Virus record (IMG/VR): IMGVR_UViG_3300010354_000044
Span: 1 to 64,000 of that record
Strand: one strand, 5' to 3'
Origin: a virus
Length of the DNA: 64,000 bases
How positions within the stretch are numbered: position 1 is the first letter of the stretch; the number at the start of each line of letters is the position of its first letter. Shown here in pieces: positions 46,301 through 53,238 of this stretch. Made by a program: the position numbers and the translations under genes. The notes under the pieces were generated by a model. The model was not told the origin of the DNA, made no database searches, and saw only the letters and a program-made list of their open reading frames with translations.

Positions 46301-46509
46301 TAGAATCTAGCACCAGCGAATGGTTAGAACGTGCTATGGATATCCAGGTAGAAACGGAAGATCAAATTGTTACCTTTGATTTTGATCCTTCCATTGCCCC
46401 TAGTAGCTATGAAGAGCGTATTGTAACTGGCTGGATTGAGATGAGCATAGAAAACTCTGACGAATTTGCTAATGCTTATTATGAAACTGGGAATTATATT
46501 GATGGGTAA
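37354..46509 (+). CDS. Giant 3,051-residue protein with DFDGD motif; candidate single-chain virion RNA polymerase
   Basis: The motif at residues 1990-2003 (VHGGDFDGDSYQLI; Asp1994, Asp1996, Asp1998) matches the Mg-binding DxDGD loop of the double-psi beta-barrel of multisubunit RNA polymerases (bacterial NADFDGDQM). Single-chain proteins with this motif include YonO of SPbeta and the ~2,180-residue gp66 of crAss-like phage phi14:2, which is packaged in the virion and injected. Here the region before the motif (about 1880-1990) is mixed alpha/beta and the region after it is helical. A Lys-containing stretch at about 1020-1080 might hold the other barrel, but I cannot show this. The C-terminus has two mildly hydrophobic segments (APIIGAALIQGG, AVVTAAALAF). 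The main alternative is a tape measure, because no other one is visible and the chaperone candidate is next door. Confidence 0.6.
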   Translation: MSLFPEYNIYGPDSLGRDVQRLIDSEADPESIARRQLTLPNLEAEREVAAFRLNYGEVHTKPGNRYNILGQKLYDPLPTAVEGRLATGNLQANITQDRTIQLRGLEVINTLNSGLGGTAAPALSNRQGSMANRFTKTTVFDSLVGPSDTNILRGLVNSPVFEEPVTVRPTTQDISNQLVFPTQQRTNYSSHLGAFAHKNVNEQGVQELYNSVVNLQNSLGNAITSIERQYAQQMVNGRIERVLVGVRVGIRNYNDLYDGLGLYSQASYPGVQRAHYFNFTVNRNNQVIETSTNRLITGSLISQNSGHISNMGGRNSAYNTVLGLLSSYARSAEIEAKYGVTHSLFNIMVARQDYSSLGRVFAEMLIQRDQSTIVNQGNKFRETLELLLSTTNNKGLSSIVENTVDRIARQGLDYYTTIGALLDKDVLEQQINKLYSYRKQQLLKAFEPITSHVGGINETFGLAVDTTLRNLNELVANDAEQFSIPINGRRVTIAGFEDLKMAALSLSPSEHAHYDFRKNQASSSILQLLMSPFLMPHETGFSGSQAAARLGFYHMVETRGGRNMYEIYPAVYRHGFGGTKPGEYIKLISAQSAKSSLFKYTSHLYNFTGAKKVVEFFETRTVFEGMPALRYSSLKEVREHLQSINYTSADEIIKNYKTRMHLGADEEDDTEILLLPFRKAEQISQRLKNLLGGRPMLELNTTFRQAILKQDKEALLNLFERNEFGDLYLSANALAGEVPANLNKIQYDRLILERNRIIKRLGYEGRALSDSEKLILSTELVKAMRAAELDIFDGGGFVQGRRTRRVAVAMGVNTLSDFMLVNNDYLQASSFGYMHVSNQKIAITHTLKTDKVGTIRQPDPLFDAKVNFIASAFRPGTIVYLQPKALENEKVKDSLSRLAAKLRSEYLAKNLDSRYLDAQVTQALLQSFPALDSVSFTDGELTTVMLKAGAYQFTNDSINFLGALEGSRIRLGLMNKGGRFNLTTGPSSEPGTEFFEIKVPGEVRKYTGGMLAVAGPTKAKPGQGGGLELEIPWLIETGIGGTSRSSSLTKGPWLMYDGAGFEAFGTAFKANSMLSHLQNDSIFAVMNPGVFKAYNYESGLSILRDTASRQSLLNLSSGDLSLILGIAFLQKNTDTRLRQALVNYLDSNSSSLAVSPYLRTLIQDKSFGSSAAKLENLLLTAPDLATLVDSPTLRDFGDKLAEQFESGTFDIQSRLEAIVNRALKGSTTIYEQIEGDVRGIRTFDERNFSVRSAGILADIIHTTQQTIDPSRTLGRITGSKPLTGLNFIDDQGRPNVRKFIDNRDFRAASLDMAQKLRVRSLLPNQSILESSLSQLREGDALYKDIENLLYVIHSSLMASPYIERAINLLPSRVLYPAGSEDAVGLEYHYSLSLSKKEFAALRGQGLDMERFTQAQAAYSTVVTHSGVNEISRRMEIISPFGVDPAQRNLGRIVSALIQNYNEISGKAQFIGNDNLSPLDAIVRSISAGDETELNSLMSRYQLINQAVRYHRGVGPSDQQSAVNLISAVNLITALNPSRLDLSQATDEQIRTLGALYNLRGDVTTIRQRLSELGPTLGRGLLYLDRSDNLFSERRLALSKAIITYSELRRNKGLTDLSYNLSPYAADVQSALVTSNVNSYNIGFLEFEQALNLVTDQSSGRLDVRYADNRSTKILNVASKLQANDAFVERLALNAAGTSTTDTFINSLQRIVAGTENILKFYGKETEQAQRALKLRSEVYDTKTLLLPAIETYTAGDGTIIKLAESDSNGKVQYTDTPVVQLGLDVLSQIPTRFESYINEVVERQQRIRELIPKFQEVVNQLQKGFISNASVSDISIIEEMQRLAYESQHDLESILTSVLQQNAENEKRKYPGVAFTAVADYLATPTEAFVGKRVTSTGLNQVVRDAKATLNSPELSKVEVEALQRIGQLTGYVNRAGGLSGASQSTNMLHDVKSQAILKERGQLENNQLQLSLQGNETALIVSMYGRFGVHGGDFDGDSYQLIFGFRDIQESLVKAIQHRDAIRNSLLNLQSQSTLNSDYNVAIQGRISNLQTALTASQQDVDRLITEVDNLSTITADRVKEGMRRHVAAFTGIPLSLALKPEYYSDEEIAYMIEQQRGVTPGLTDAGEKYGDQITKFTQLFNRLNPTTLASASDEIIDSEASRLKFSAEELSLFKEFARQDNLYADNLTASDRNRLFTESITSYFNLHMGLSEGNKFAQAAAGSVLDLGTFEVLQTVVGNVGTSLIGEGYNAITTLIGRSVLARTMGQALNDPTTNIGEGIVQALDTLNTNNTLDDNVTRIKDLFSEGRLKQTAAFAESRAQQLQMNLGLIQQIIRDSLKPKQEGGTIAAIAEQMGDESFKTKFLNEQDTDTRMELLRNFVSTRAVTTMVGSQTSGNTSLINTFGAIFLLADYTKLEDPTSMLRSDSPRYDTLRRTQQLYKSAAEGLDVNLESLDVISRLRLKDKEFVARMATDEEFLVRQTITDLINTAVAEEAFNKYYAYGQSDESLISRANIERDNYIKALSDSNLTGDSGLYFKNEQHREAVRRSLHIDGNTDDFFFTAETARQSLLDITLVRKTFLGMTESDVEFSRKVNRAGSILSQPDISASFAPFASAQAENLVAIQQWAKRGRMDDPRAMTTFEIGSSARLFDAIDQVHQNLTEEFGSLENALSKQEVYAAYSQMAELAGVFDISREDSNILSLALQTRVEGRQSIFSELANYNAGLAYMQERINQQQDIISKGTLTDADESRLNTLYADLEAFATGLDANANQNEAFRAKVREIGEFQRSLKMDQAQQRKATYANIINTKIHTPTSLDVTGYGFNNTLELFAAPIIGAALIQGGLDERLVSGTYDLLQGLSTVEGSAGNVRALEADRLFRLARFKEQMLQGESLLLGATQALAAETFFMGTASLIASKLRSPNSPSPNSPNNRQSGLSGIMAEAVVTAAALAFTRRNNQYGIDGEPYRNLAAEALLQTAEAIESSTSEWLERAMDIQVETEDQIVTFDFDPSIAPSSYEERIVTGWIEMSIENSDEFANAYYETGNYIDG
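41911..41946 (+). repeat. Recent 18-base in-frame tandem duplication
   Basis: AGTGCGGTTAATCTGATA occurs twice in a row without a mismatch, giving SAVNLI-SAVNLI in the giant protein, followed by the diverged TALN. Perfect identity indicates recent slippage. Confidence 0.8.
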
Positions 46510-46569
46510 ATGTCAGACCTAAATTATTGACTATACTATTTATTTATTACTTACTATTATCTATTTATT

Positions 46570-46644
46570 ATGATTTGGTCTAGCACGTCTTGGCTTATTT
46601 TTGGCTTTACGTTATATCTCATGACTTTGAAATTATTCCTTTAG
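46570..46644 (+). CDS. Micro-ORF for a 24-residue hydrophobic peptide
   Basis: ATG at 46570 to TAG at 46642-46644 encodes a peptide starting MIWSSTSWLIFGFTLYLM, in effect one membrane span. It follows a TTGACT box at 46527-46532 and runs straight into the terminator at 46643. No ribosome-binding site is evident. It may be a real microprotein or chance in an AT-rich gap; the rest of the 213-base gap holds only that possible promoter and the terminator. Confidence 0.3.
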   Translation: MIWSSTSWLIFGFTLYLMTLKLFL

Positions 46645-46676
46645 CCGAAGGCGGCTGTACGCTCGGCTTCTTTATT
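46643..46676 (+). terminator. Intrinsic terminator after the giant gene
   Basis: AGCCGA (46643-46648) pairs with TCGGCT (46663-46668), with an inner GCG/CGC pair set, followed by TCTTTATTT. It lies about 135 bases after the giant gene stop and before the fibre operon starting at 46723. Confidence 0.65.
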
Positions 46677-46722
46677 TGCAGATCGCATACTTTGCTTAAA
46701 TCCTCTTTGATAAAATGGGTTC

Positions 46723-47631
46723 ATGGTAAGAACTACATTTAGTGGGACTGCGCGGCAAATTACACGTTTTCTAAAGGATGGCGTGCATCTAATTGCTGTG
46801 GGTAATACCAACACAGCATTTAGTTCCGGGGCGTGGCCTATCAACACTAGCCCACCGCCAGTCCCAGTTAGCCTAGCATCATTAGAAAATATCTGTGGTT
46901 ACGTACCGCTAAAACGTGTAACTCCAGTAGTCGAGTATGCGGCGGGTAATCTAACCTTAGCAGACGGCTCTATATGGTTAGATTTTCCCTATTACACCGA
47001 AGACATTCTAATATCAGCAGCCTGTGACTCTGTCCTTGTTGAAGCTTCTATAGACCATAATGCTCTGCCGGTTGAGGTGGATAGGTATCACTCATTGGGT
47101 CTTTACGTTGGCTGTACGGTCAAGCAGCCAATAAACGAAGCTACAAAATTTATACCTAAGGACCAAGTCATAGGTTATTTGGATACAGCCTGGTACTTTC
47201 CAAAAGTTGTTAAGAATACTAACTATGTTCAAAACATCCAACTGATTAGAAAGTTTTCGTCTGTTCCTCGTGAGCAAGGGTTTAACCCTTATTTAGTTCA
47301 AGTAGATTCAGTAACTGACAGTAGTGTAACCTTATCAATCTCTACTACTCCGGCTAAGTTATACTCCATTGTTCTTCCAGCTAACTCTCCAGCTCCAACT
47401 GTTGCAGAAGTTATTAACGCTGCAAACTCATTAAGAGGTGTTTTCACAAGAACCACGACATTTGTAGGATTGGATAGTTTAACTCTATACGAGTTTTATA
47501 CGGTACTAGAAGATATTTACGGTAATTTGTCTACTTTACGAAAGAATACTGCGGCCACATCAAGGAGCCCAACGTTAGGGCTTCAATTATTTAGACCCGA
47601 AAACGCTATACAACTTGGGATGCCTATCTAA
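46723..47631 (+). CDS. Baseplate wedge/structural protein (gp53-like N-terminus)
   Basis: The 302-residue product begins with a segment (HLIAVGNTNTAFSSGAWPIN followed by PPPVPVSLASLENICGYV) that resembles the start of T4 gp53-like wedge proteins, which show a GR/GNxxxW...PPxPV pattern. The rest is beta-rich, including a fibronectin-like stretch (SVTDSSVTLSISTTPAKLY ... LTLYEFYTVLEDIYGN). It opens the plus-strand fibre and baseplate operon after the terminator. ATG start. Confidence 0.55.
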   Translation: MVRTTFSGTARQITRFLKDGVHLIAVGNTNTAFSSGAWPINTSPPPVPVSLASLENICGYVPLKRVTPVVEYAAGNLTLADGSIWLDFPYYTEDILISAACDSVLVEASIDHNALPVEVDRYHSLGLYVGCTVKQPINEATKFIPKDQVIGYLDTAWYFPKVVKNTNYVQNIQLIRKFSSVPREQGFNPYLVQVDSVTDSSVTLSISTTPAKLYSIVLPANSPAPTVAEVINAANSLRGVFTRTTTFVGLDSLTLYEFYTVLEDIYGNLSTLRKNTAATSRSPTLGLQLFRPENAIQLGMPI

Positions 47632-47632
47632 G

Positions 47633-48484
47633 ATGCCACTTAAAGGTAAAGACGGTTCACAGACCGACTATTTTATTAAGACAGAGAGTGATGTTTTTAA
47701 TAACAGTAATGACGGGGGTTCCGCGCCTACAGCGACGGCCACTATTGTTGCAAGTCCTGATCTAGGTCGGCAGAGTGATTCCGCAGCTACTAGCAATACT
47801 GGATCGTTTAGTATTGTCGCTCTACTAAAGCGTCTACTAGGGACTACCTTAGTAGACGTTTCTAGTAACCTTACATCGTTACGCTCAGGGGTTAATGATG
47901 ATCTAGGGCGGAGGGCTGATACAGCAGCCACAAGCAACACAGGAGAATTTAGTGTTGTGGCGCTTCTGAAGCGTCTGCTAAACACTACGCTGGCTGATGT
48001 GGCTACTAATGTATCCGCCTTGCGTACTGGCGTTAATAATGACCTTGGCCAAAGAAGCGACTCAGCAGCTACTACCAATACAGGAGAATTTAGTGTTATA
48101 TCCCTGTTAAAGCGGTTGTTAGATACAACCCTTAGTAATGTTTCTACCAATATTGCGGCATTACGTCTAGCTGTTAATAACGATAATAGGGTTCAGGCCC
48201 AAATCTTAGGCTCTATTCCCTTACCCATAACTGATAACGGCAGCAGTGTTACTGTAGATAATAATGGCACGTTTCCGGTACAGGTCAATAACCAAGTTAG
48301 TCTGAATGCTGTTTGGGGTATTCCAGCCTTTGATAGAATTGCACTAACTTACGACGGACAGAATAACGTCACGTCTATTACCTATGGTCGGGGCAATAAT
48401 ACCAATATAGCCACGCTGAGTATTACCTACAGTGGGGGGAACATCGCTACGATTATACGAAATCCTGCCCTAAGTAATCTGTAA
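47633..48484 (+). CDS. Fibre protein with three 47-residue repeats
   Basis: The ATG at 47633, one base after the previous stop, is preferred to an overlapping TTG at 47615. The 283-residue product has three tandem repeats of 47 residues, each with SDSAATSNTG, then a helix of the form ALLKRLL and a short tail ALRxGVNN. This LLKRLL module is common in phage fibre proteins and probably forms trimeric coiled segments. A C-terminal ~90-residue beta domain (NGTFPVQVNNQVSLN, LTYDGQNNVTSITYG) may be the tip. Confidence 0.6.
   Translation: MPLKGKDGSQTDYFIKTESDVFNNSNDGGSAPTATATIVASPDLGRQSDSAATSNTGSFSIVALLKRLLGTTLVDVSSNLTSLRSGVNDDLGRRADTAATSNTGEFSVVALLKRLLNTTLADVATNVSALRTGVNNDLGQRSDSAATTNTGEFSVISLLKRLLDTTLSNVSTNIAALRLAVNNDNRVQAQILGSIPLPITDNGSSVTVDNNGTFPVQVNNQVSLNAVWGIPAFDRIALTYDGQNNVTSITYGRGNNTNIATLSITYSGGNIATIIRNPALSNL
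47759..48181 (+). repeat. Three tandem 141-base coding repeats
   Basis: Each unit encodes 47 residues starting with DLGxR. Units are diverged at the DNA level but keep length and the LLKRLL core, so they are old and under selection. Confidence 0.8.
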
Positions 48485-48532
48485 ATTCTAGAAAGTTATG
48501 CCATACATTATACTTGGGAGAGGGTAATTTAA

Positions 48533-49591
48533 ATGCCCGCAGGCTTCAATTTTATTACTGGCGATTTTACTGTAACCCCATCTATTGCACTTAATGACTT
48601 AAACCCTAGTCTAAGGGACAGGATTAAGTTATTTGGGGGTAGTGGGGGTCAAAACGGCACAACAGATTTTGTAGCTACCGCAGATACGACATTAGATCAA
48701 GGTTTTTACTTCTTTCGTAATTTTACAGTTACTGAATGTACAGTAACTATTAATAAATTTGCCTATATTTTCTGCACGGGTAATGTACTGATCAACCAAG
48801 GTCAATTGTTTGTAACCCCCGCCGCTCCTGGGGGTACACCTGGTTACCTGGACCTCGCAGCCGCAACTGGTGCCGCTTTCGGTGGTAGGCCGGGCTTCGG
48901 GGCAGGCACTACAGAAGTAGAAGTTATAAGCCAGCCTAGATACGGTGTTCCAGGTACTGCTTATCCTTGGACACTCCAGCCCTTCGGCAGCGGCGGCAGT
49001 GCTGGTTATGTGACCGGTACTAGTGGGGACGTGAGGGCGGGTAATGGCGGTGCTGGGGGTGGGGGCTTAATCATTGAGGCAATTGGCTCAATTACGATCA
49101 TTCCTGCAGCGGGTTTACCAGGGTCAAGGTCAGCGATCGCAGCTGATGGTGTAGCAGGCACTAATGGCTTTATTGGCGTAGGCGCCGTTGGTGCTGCTTC
49201 CGGTGGTGGGGGCGGTAGTGGCGGATTAGTTAAGTTGTCTAGTCTAACGTCTATCGTCTTTAATGCTGGCTCATCAGGCAATTTTTGCATCTCCGCTCAA
49301 GGTGCCGATGGCGGGGACGGAGTTGCTAGTGACGGACTTGATGCTGGCGGAGGTGGTGGCGGTGGCGGAGGATGGGTGCTACTAACCGCACCTAGCCTTA
49401 CGTTTAATGGAGCATCCAGGGTCCTCCCTGGGCTTATTGGTACTACAATTGGCACACTTGGTGCCAGTCCTGGTGGTGGCTACGGGGGCGCTTTTGGTGG
49501 CAATGGCGGGTCAAATACTGAAGCTACCAATCCAATTATTGATGCGGCCCGCGTCGGGCGGTATATTAGCCGTACTTGGAGAGAGTTTTAG
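48533..49591 (+). CDS. Glycine-rich adhesin-like fibre protein
   Basis: Of 352 residues, the first ~100 form a beta-rich base (DFVATADTTLDQGFYFFRNF). From about 150 to 345 the protein carries glycine-rich blocks (GGAGGGG, SGGGGGSGG, GGGGGGGGGW, GGGYGGAFGGNGG) separated by hydrophobic strands. Such blocks occur in the polyglycine sandwich of T-even-like gp38 tip adhesins. Receptor binding is therefore likely. A HIP1 octamer lies in the gene at 49133. The product is followed two bases later by a small protein that could be its chaperone. Confidence 0.6.
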   Translation: MPAGFNFITGDFTVTPSIALNDLNPSLRDRIKLFGGSGGQNGTTDFVATADTTLDQGFYFFRNFTVTECTVTINKFAYIFCTGNVLINQGQLFVTPAAPGGTPGYLDLAAATGAAFGGRPGFGAGTTEVEVISQPRYGVPGTAYPWTLQPFGSGGSAGYVTGTSGDVRAGNGGAGGGGLIIEAIGSITIIPAAGLPGSRSAIAADGVAGTNGFIGVGAVGAASGGGGGSGGLVKLSSLTSIVFNAGSSGNFCISAQGADGGDGVASDGLDAGGGGGGGGGWVLLTAPSLTFNGASRVLPGLIGTTIGTLGASPGGGYGGAFGGNGGSNTEATNPIIDAARVGRYISRTWREF

Positions 49592-49593
49592 TA

Positions 49594-50097
49594 ATGCAAT
49601 ATTACGTTGACAGTAGCAGCGGTGCCGTTATTGGCGTTCACTACGGAGAGCCTGTAGAACCCCCTGACGGGTGGTTATTAATTGAAGGCCCCGACGGTAA
49701 CCCTACTGATGTCTTTTACGACGAGACGGGTATTCAGTTAAAGCCCGAGAAGCCTACCGTAACAGCTTATTGGCATAGTGAGCTTAAAGAGTGGCGGGAA
49801 CCGGAACCTCTGCCCGAACCTCCAAAACCTCCTAGCTGGGGTGGCTTCTATAAGGACTTCTTAACAACGGCAGCCTACTCAGTAATCCTAGAAGTATCCG
49901 CTCAGAGCTTAGAAGCCAACACAGTCTTTACTAACCTTAGTAACGCTTTGTTATTGGCCTCTCAAGGGTTTGCAAATATAAATGCCATTCAGTCTGCATT
50001 TGATTCTTTGTTATCTCTTACAGAATTTACAGAGGATGATAAGCTGGAGGTTCTGGACTTAGTTGAACAGCATTCTGTTAGCCTGAACGTTCAGTGA
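49594..50097 (+). CDS. Small protein after the adhesin (fibre-assembly candidate)
   Basis: The start is taken as ATG at 49594 (MQYYVDSSSGAVIG), directly after the adhesin stop; an upstream in-frame TTG-type start would overlap the adhesin. The 167 residues have an N-terminal beta domain ending in AYWHSELKEWREP, a Pro-rich hinge (PEPPKPPSWGG) and a helical C-terminus. Small two-domain proteins in this place often act as fibre-assembly chaperones. No direct motif. Confidence 0.5.
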   Translation: MQYYVDSSSGAVIGVHYGEPVEPPDGWLLIEGPDGNPTDVFYDETGIQLKPEKPTVTAYWHSELKEWREPEPLPEPPKPPSWGGFYKDFLTTAAYSVILEVSAQSLEANTVFTNLSNALLLASQGFANINAIQSAFDSLLSLTEFTEDDKLEVLDLVEQHSVSLNVQ

Positions 50098-50098
50098 G

Positions 50099-51712
50099 AT
50101 GGTGCTCTTTAATTTTGACTTAGGGCGGACCTTAGACGCATTAGATGTAGGGGCTAATAATCTACAGAAAATCCGAGATGCCTGGAATTTAAGTAGTCAA
50201 GAGGAGCGCGAAGCTACTGCGCAGAAGGCTATATTAGATGACCTGAGTCCGTTTCTTTCTCTAAATCCAGAGAATACACAGTCCGGGTTTTTATCTACTG
50301 AACTAATAAGCGGGCCAGCTAGTAACCGTATTTCACAGGCTATAGAGCAGCAGTTCTACCAACGTACTGATTATTTCTCTATCACTTACTATGACAAGTA
50401 TGTAGGAAAAGCCAGAAATTTTGCTTTTTCTTTGCTGCCTGCAATTGAAAATAGTATTAGGCCTAATATCCCGGGCCAGACAGTACCTGGTGTGATGCCG
50501 GGTATTATGATACATACCAAAATGAGGCACCGAGCGGTCCTTATACCTGGTGGGACTCCGGTCTATCAAAGCATAGGGCTTGAGGCTGTTGAAATAAGAT
50601 TATGTGGACTGTTTACCGGAAATGAAAATGCACTTGCGCCGAAAGGTAAATCAGCGCTATTTACGGACTCTCCAGAACTTAATGTCGTTAGTGGCTATGA
50701 TGTAGCGCAGTTCTTTCGGGAGAATATTGTTATACCTGGGACGCCGGTTGAATTAGATATCTTTGCGTCTAATGGTCACATAGATGTAACCGGAGACTCT
50801 TTATCTGAATTAGAACAGCGAGCAGGGTTAGTCCGCATCACCGGGACATTATTAATTAATGAGTTACGTACCTTCAGCGCTAGGGCCTCCCGGGATTACT
50901 ATTGTATTGATGGTTATCTAATTAACTATAAATTAGAGAAGCGCGCCGATCCAGAAGGTTCTGGAGCTGCTGCGGATATCAAGGCTTGTCTACAAAAAGC
51001 TGAAGAGTATAAAAAGAATAAGGCTTCGGCTAAAGAGGCTGCCAAGTCTCAAACTCAAGCCTTAGCAGGACCTGGGCTAGTAGTTTTACCAGAATCCGAA
51101 TACCGCCGGGCTTTAGATATCTACACCGCCGAGGTTAAAAGTGGCCCTGGCGCTCAGTTTCCAACCGTAGGTCGGGCTAAGCAGGGTGATAGCCTTCAGT
51201 TGACAGGTCGGCTTGATAATGGCTGGGCGGAGCTAGCGGACGGTAACTGGATACAAGCCACCTATGTGAAATTCAGTGCTCCGAATGTAGGTCCTGGTGT
51301 TATAGGAACAGGATCTACTCCTTTCCCGCCGTTTGACCCAAATTGCATGCGTATCCTTAAAAATGCGAATGTAGATGTGTCTCAGTTAAATAATGATTTA
51401 GAGGAACCTCTTGCAGAAAGGCCCCCAGCTAACGAGCTGGACGGAGATGGTAGCTCTAAAGTAATTAAAGGCGTAGGGCCTTTTAGTCTGAACGTCATGA
51501 AAAGCGGGCTTGACTCTAATCAAGTTTCGGAGCAGTTAAAGCGCTTAGGGACCGAGGCTGGATTAATAAAGGTTATTTCTGGCCAAAGTGTCTCAGTAGG
51601 TCCATTAGATAATACAACCGCCAACCTATTGTATGGCCGGTATAAAGAAGCACAGTTCACTATTTATACCTACACTAGTGAACCTGGCGGTACCCCTTCA
51701 GCTGCGCGGTAA
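50099..51712 (+). CDS. Baseplate/tail protein with SH3 domain
   Basis: The 537 residues begin with a helical and beta part containing SITYYDKYVGKARNFAFSLL and IMIHTKMRHRAVLIPGGTPV. At about 340-395 there is a bacterial SH3 domain (YTAEVKSGPGAQFPTVGRAK ... WAELADGNWIQATYVKF), which usually binds peptidoglycan or repeats. A Lys/Ala-rich helix (AEEYKKNKASAKEAAKSQTQ) links the halves. The job may be to hold or recognise the cell wall during attachment. ATG start one base after the previous stop. Confidence 0.6.
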   Translation: MVLFNFDLGRTLDALDVGANNLQKIRDAWNLSSQEEREATAQKAILDDLSPFLSLNPENTQSGFLSTELISGPASNRISQAIEQQFYQRTDYFSITYYDKYVGKARNFAFSLLPAIENSIRPNIPGQTVPGVMPGIMIHTKMRHRAVLIPGGTPVYQSIGLEAVEIRLCGLFTGNENALAPKGKSALFTDSPELNVVSGYDVAQFFRENIVIPGTPVELDIFASNGHIDVTGDSLSELEQRAGLVRITGTLLINELRTFSARASRDYYCIDGYLINYKLEKRADPEGSGAAADIKACLQKAEEYKKNKASAKEAAKSQTQALAGPGLVVLPESEYRRALDIYTAEVKSGPGAQFPTVGRAKQGDSLQLTGRLDNGWAELADGNWIQATYVKFSAPNVGPGVIGTGSTPFPPFDPNCMRILKNANVDVSQLNNDLEEPLAERPPANELDGDGSSKVIKGVGPFSLNVMKSGLDSNQVSEQLKRLGTEAGLIKVISGQSVSVGPLDNTTANLLYGRYKEAQFTIYTYTSEPGGTPSAAR

Positions 51713-51715
51713 GTT

Positions 51716-52633
51716 ATGGTCCCAATTGAGCTGCAGAACCATCTATCTACTATCGGGGCCCAGTTTGGAGGGTTTGATACGATCGCTGAGCTTCTGCCGG
51801 CCTCCGATATTTACTACCTATCTACCTTCCCCGGGTCATTCTTTGTCGTAACACCGTGGACTATTAACCTAGAAGGTTATAAAGTTGATTTCTCCTATGC
51901 CGGACATTTGGCAGGTAGACCTTACAAGGTATTCAATAAAGAGTTTATCTATCTACACAGTAATACTAGCTTAATCTTTGAGGGTACAGAAGCTGAAGCT
52001 CTGTTAGCCTCAGCGTACCATGGCGAGTATTTTCATATACAACTGGCAACTAAGAATGGGCTTGAACTTGTTATCCTATGGGTTTGTAAAAGAGTCGCGC
52101 CTGTTGTAATTGATAATACATTACGCCAGTTACGCAACCAAATTAAACCCGTTGTAGAGCAGCCGCATCAACTTATTCTTGATTGCCGGGGTCTAAGTCT
52201 TTCTATTTACATTGGTTACGGCAATAATCTTACTGTTCAGGACTTAATTGTAAATGGCCAGATAGTTGAGGTCTCAGACCGTATTATACGGTTAACACCT
52301 ACTCAGTCTACCTGGTATGGATTTAAGTCTGAAGATATTTGGTACACAGTTACCCTAAGTGGCGACCAAGCTGACCGTTGGCGGCAGATTGGTGAGCTAC
52401 ATTATTTCAAAGCTACTAATAGTTATATCCCTAGGGTTGATACCCTAACTACCCGAAATTTCTCACTAGCCAAATTGGGGCGGGCAAATTTATACGGTAG
52501 ACCTAAGGCTATTGAATACATCCGAGGCCAGTCGTATGTTATTTGTAGAGTAAACTACGAGCCTGAGTTCATTAACTTAAACTTTGACTTTTCTATACCG
52601 TATAGTTCTATTATGTTTAAACAGTACATGTAA
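51716..52633 (+). CDS. Unknown protein of the baseplate/fibre operon
   Basis: The 305 residues show no recognised domain. The sequence is beta-rich with many aromatic residues (DIYYLSTFPGSFFVVTPWTI, STWYGFKSEDIWYTVTLSGD), suggesting a virion protein. Its TAATG junction with the next fibre gene implies coupled translation. Function is assigned only by position in the plus-strand structural operon. Confidence 0.4.
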   Translation: MVPIELQNHLSTIGAQFGGFDTIAELLPASDIYYLSTFPGSFFVVTPWTINLEGYKVDFSYAGHLAGRPYKVFNKEFIYLHSNTSLIFEGTEAEALLASAYHGEYFHIQLATKNGLELVILWVCKRVAPVVIDNTLRQLRNQIKPVVEQPHQLILDCRGLSLSIYIGYGNNLTVQDLIVNGQIVEVSDRIIRLTPTQSTWYGFKSEDIWYTVTLSGDQADRWRQIGELHYFKATNSYIPRVDTLTTRNFSLAKLGRANLYGRPKAIEYIRGQSYVICRVNYEPEFINLNFDFSIPYSSIMFKQYM

Positions 52634-53238
52634 TGCCTGCAGGACACCTTCCGGCTAGAGATGCCAATAATCAAATTATTTATATTAAAAGCACTAAAGC
52701 TAACTCACAAGCAGAACCGGCGCTTAGTCAGGAAGATGTAGTAACAGCTTTAGGTCTTGAAACTAATACTAGCGCCCCGGCTAGTGATACGGCTGCTGCT
52801 AGTTTAAACGGGCGTTTAGTCCGGCTAGCGCAGCAGTTTACGACTTTGCTGAGCCTCTTGCCGGCATCACTAGGGCAAAAAACGAGCGCGGCTAGCCTTC
52901 CAGTAGTAATAGCGAGCAATCAACCAAGTCAGCCCGTAACAATGACTCCTATTACATTGTCGTCGGTATCAGGCGACCAGACGATCGTTTCCCCAACTGC
53001 TGGCAAGGCCTTACGTATCTATAGCATTGTATTAAGTAACCCTTCTGCAGCGACTAGTTTCATACTGAAATCTGGTACAGCCGCTCAAGGTCAGACAACT
53101 CTTAGCAGTACAATAGTTGCCCACGATTATGCTGGAGATTTTAAACATCCCTTGGGTCTGCTTGCAGACCGGAGCCTTGTTATTAATCTGCCGGTTAGTG
53201 GTTCCCTTAGTGGTTATGTCACCTGGAGGGAAGAGTGA
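52633..53238 (+). CDS. Fibre protein with LPASLGQKT/SLPVVIAS motif
   Basis: The 201-residue product contains ASDTAAASLNGRLVRLAQQF, then LLPASLGQKTSAASLPVVIA, the signature of a widespread phage structural module, and a C-terminal strand domain (VSPTAGKALRIYSIVLSNPS) that ends other phage fibre proteins. It starts at the TAATG junction with the previous gene and its stop overlaps the GTG of the next. Confidence 0.65.
   Translation: MPAGHLPARDANNQIIYIKSTKANSQAEPALSQEDVVTALGLETNTSAPASDTAAASLNGRLVRLAQQFTTLLSLLPASLGQKTSAASLPVVIASNQPSQPVTMTPITLSSVSGDQTIVSPTAGKALRIYSIVLSNPSAATSFILKSGTAAQGQTTLSSTIVAHDYAGDFKHPLGLLADRSLVINLPVSGSLSGYVTWREE

Noticed and set aside
49006-49290. Minus-strand Pro-rich frame opposite the glycine-rich adhesin
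   Set aside because: Gly codons (GGN) read as Pro (NCC) on the other strand; no start signal or independent evidence.
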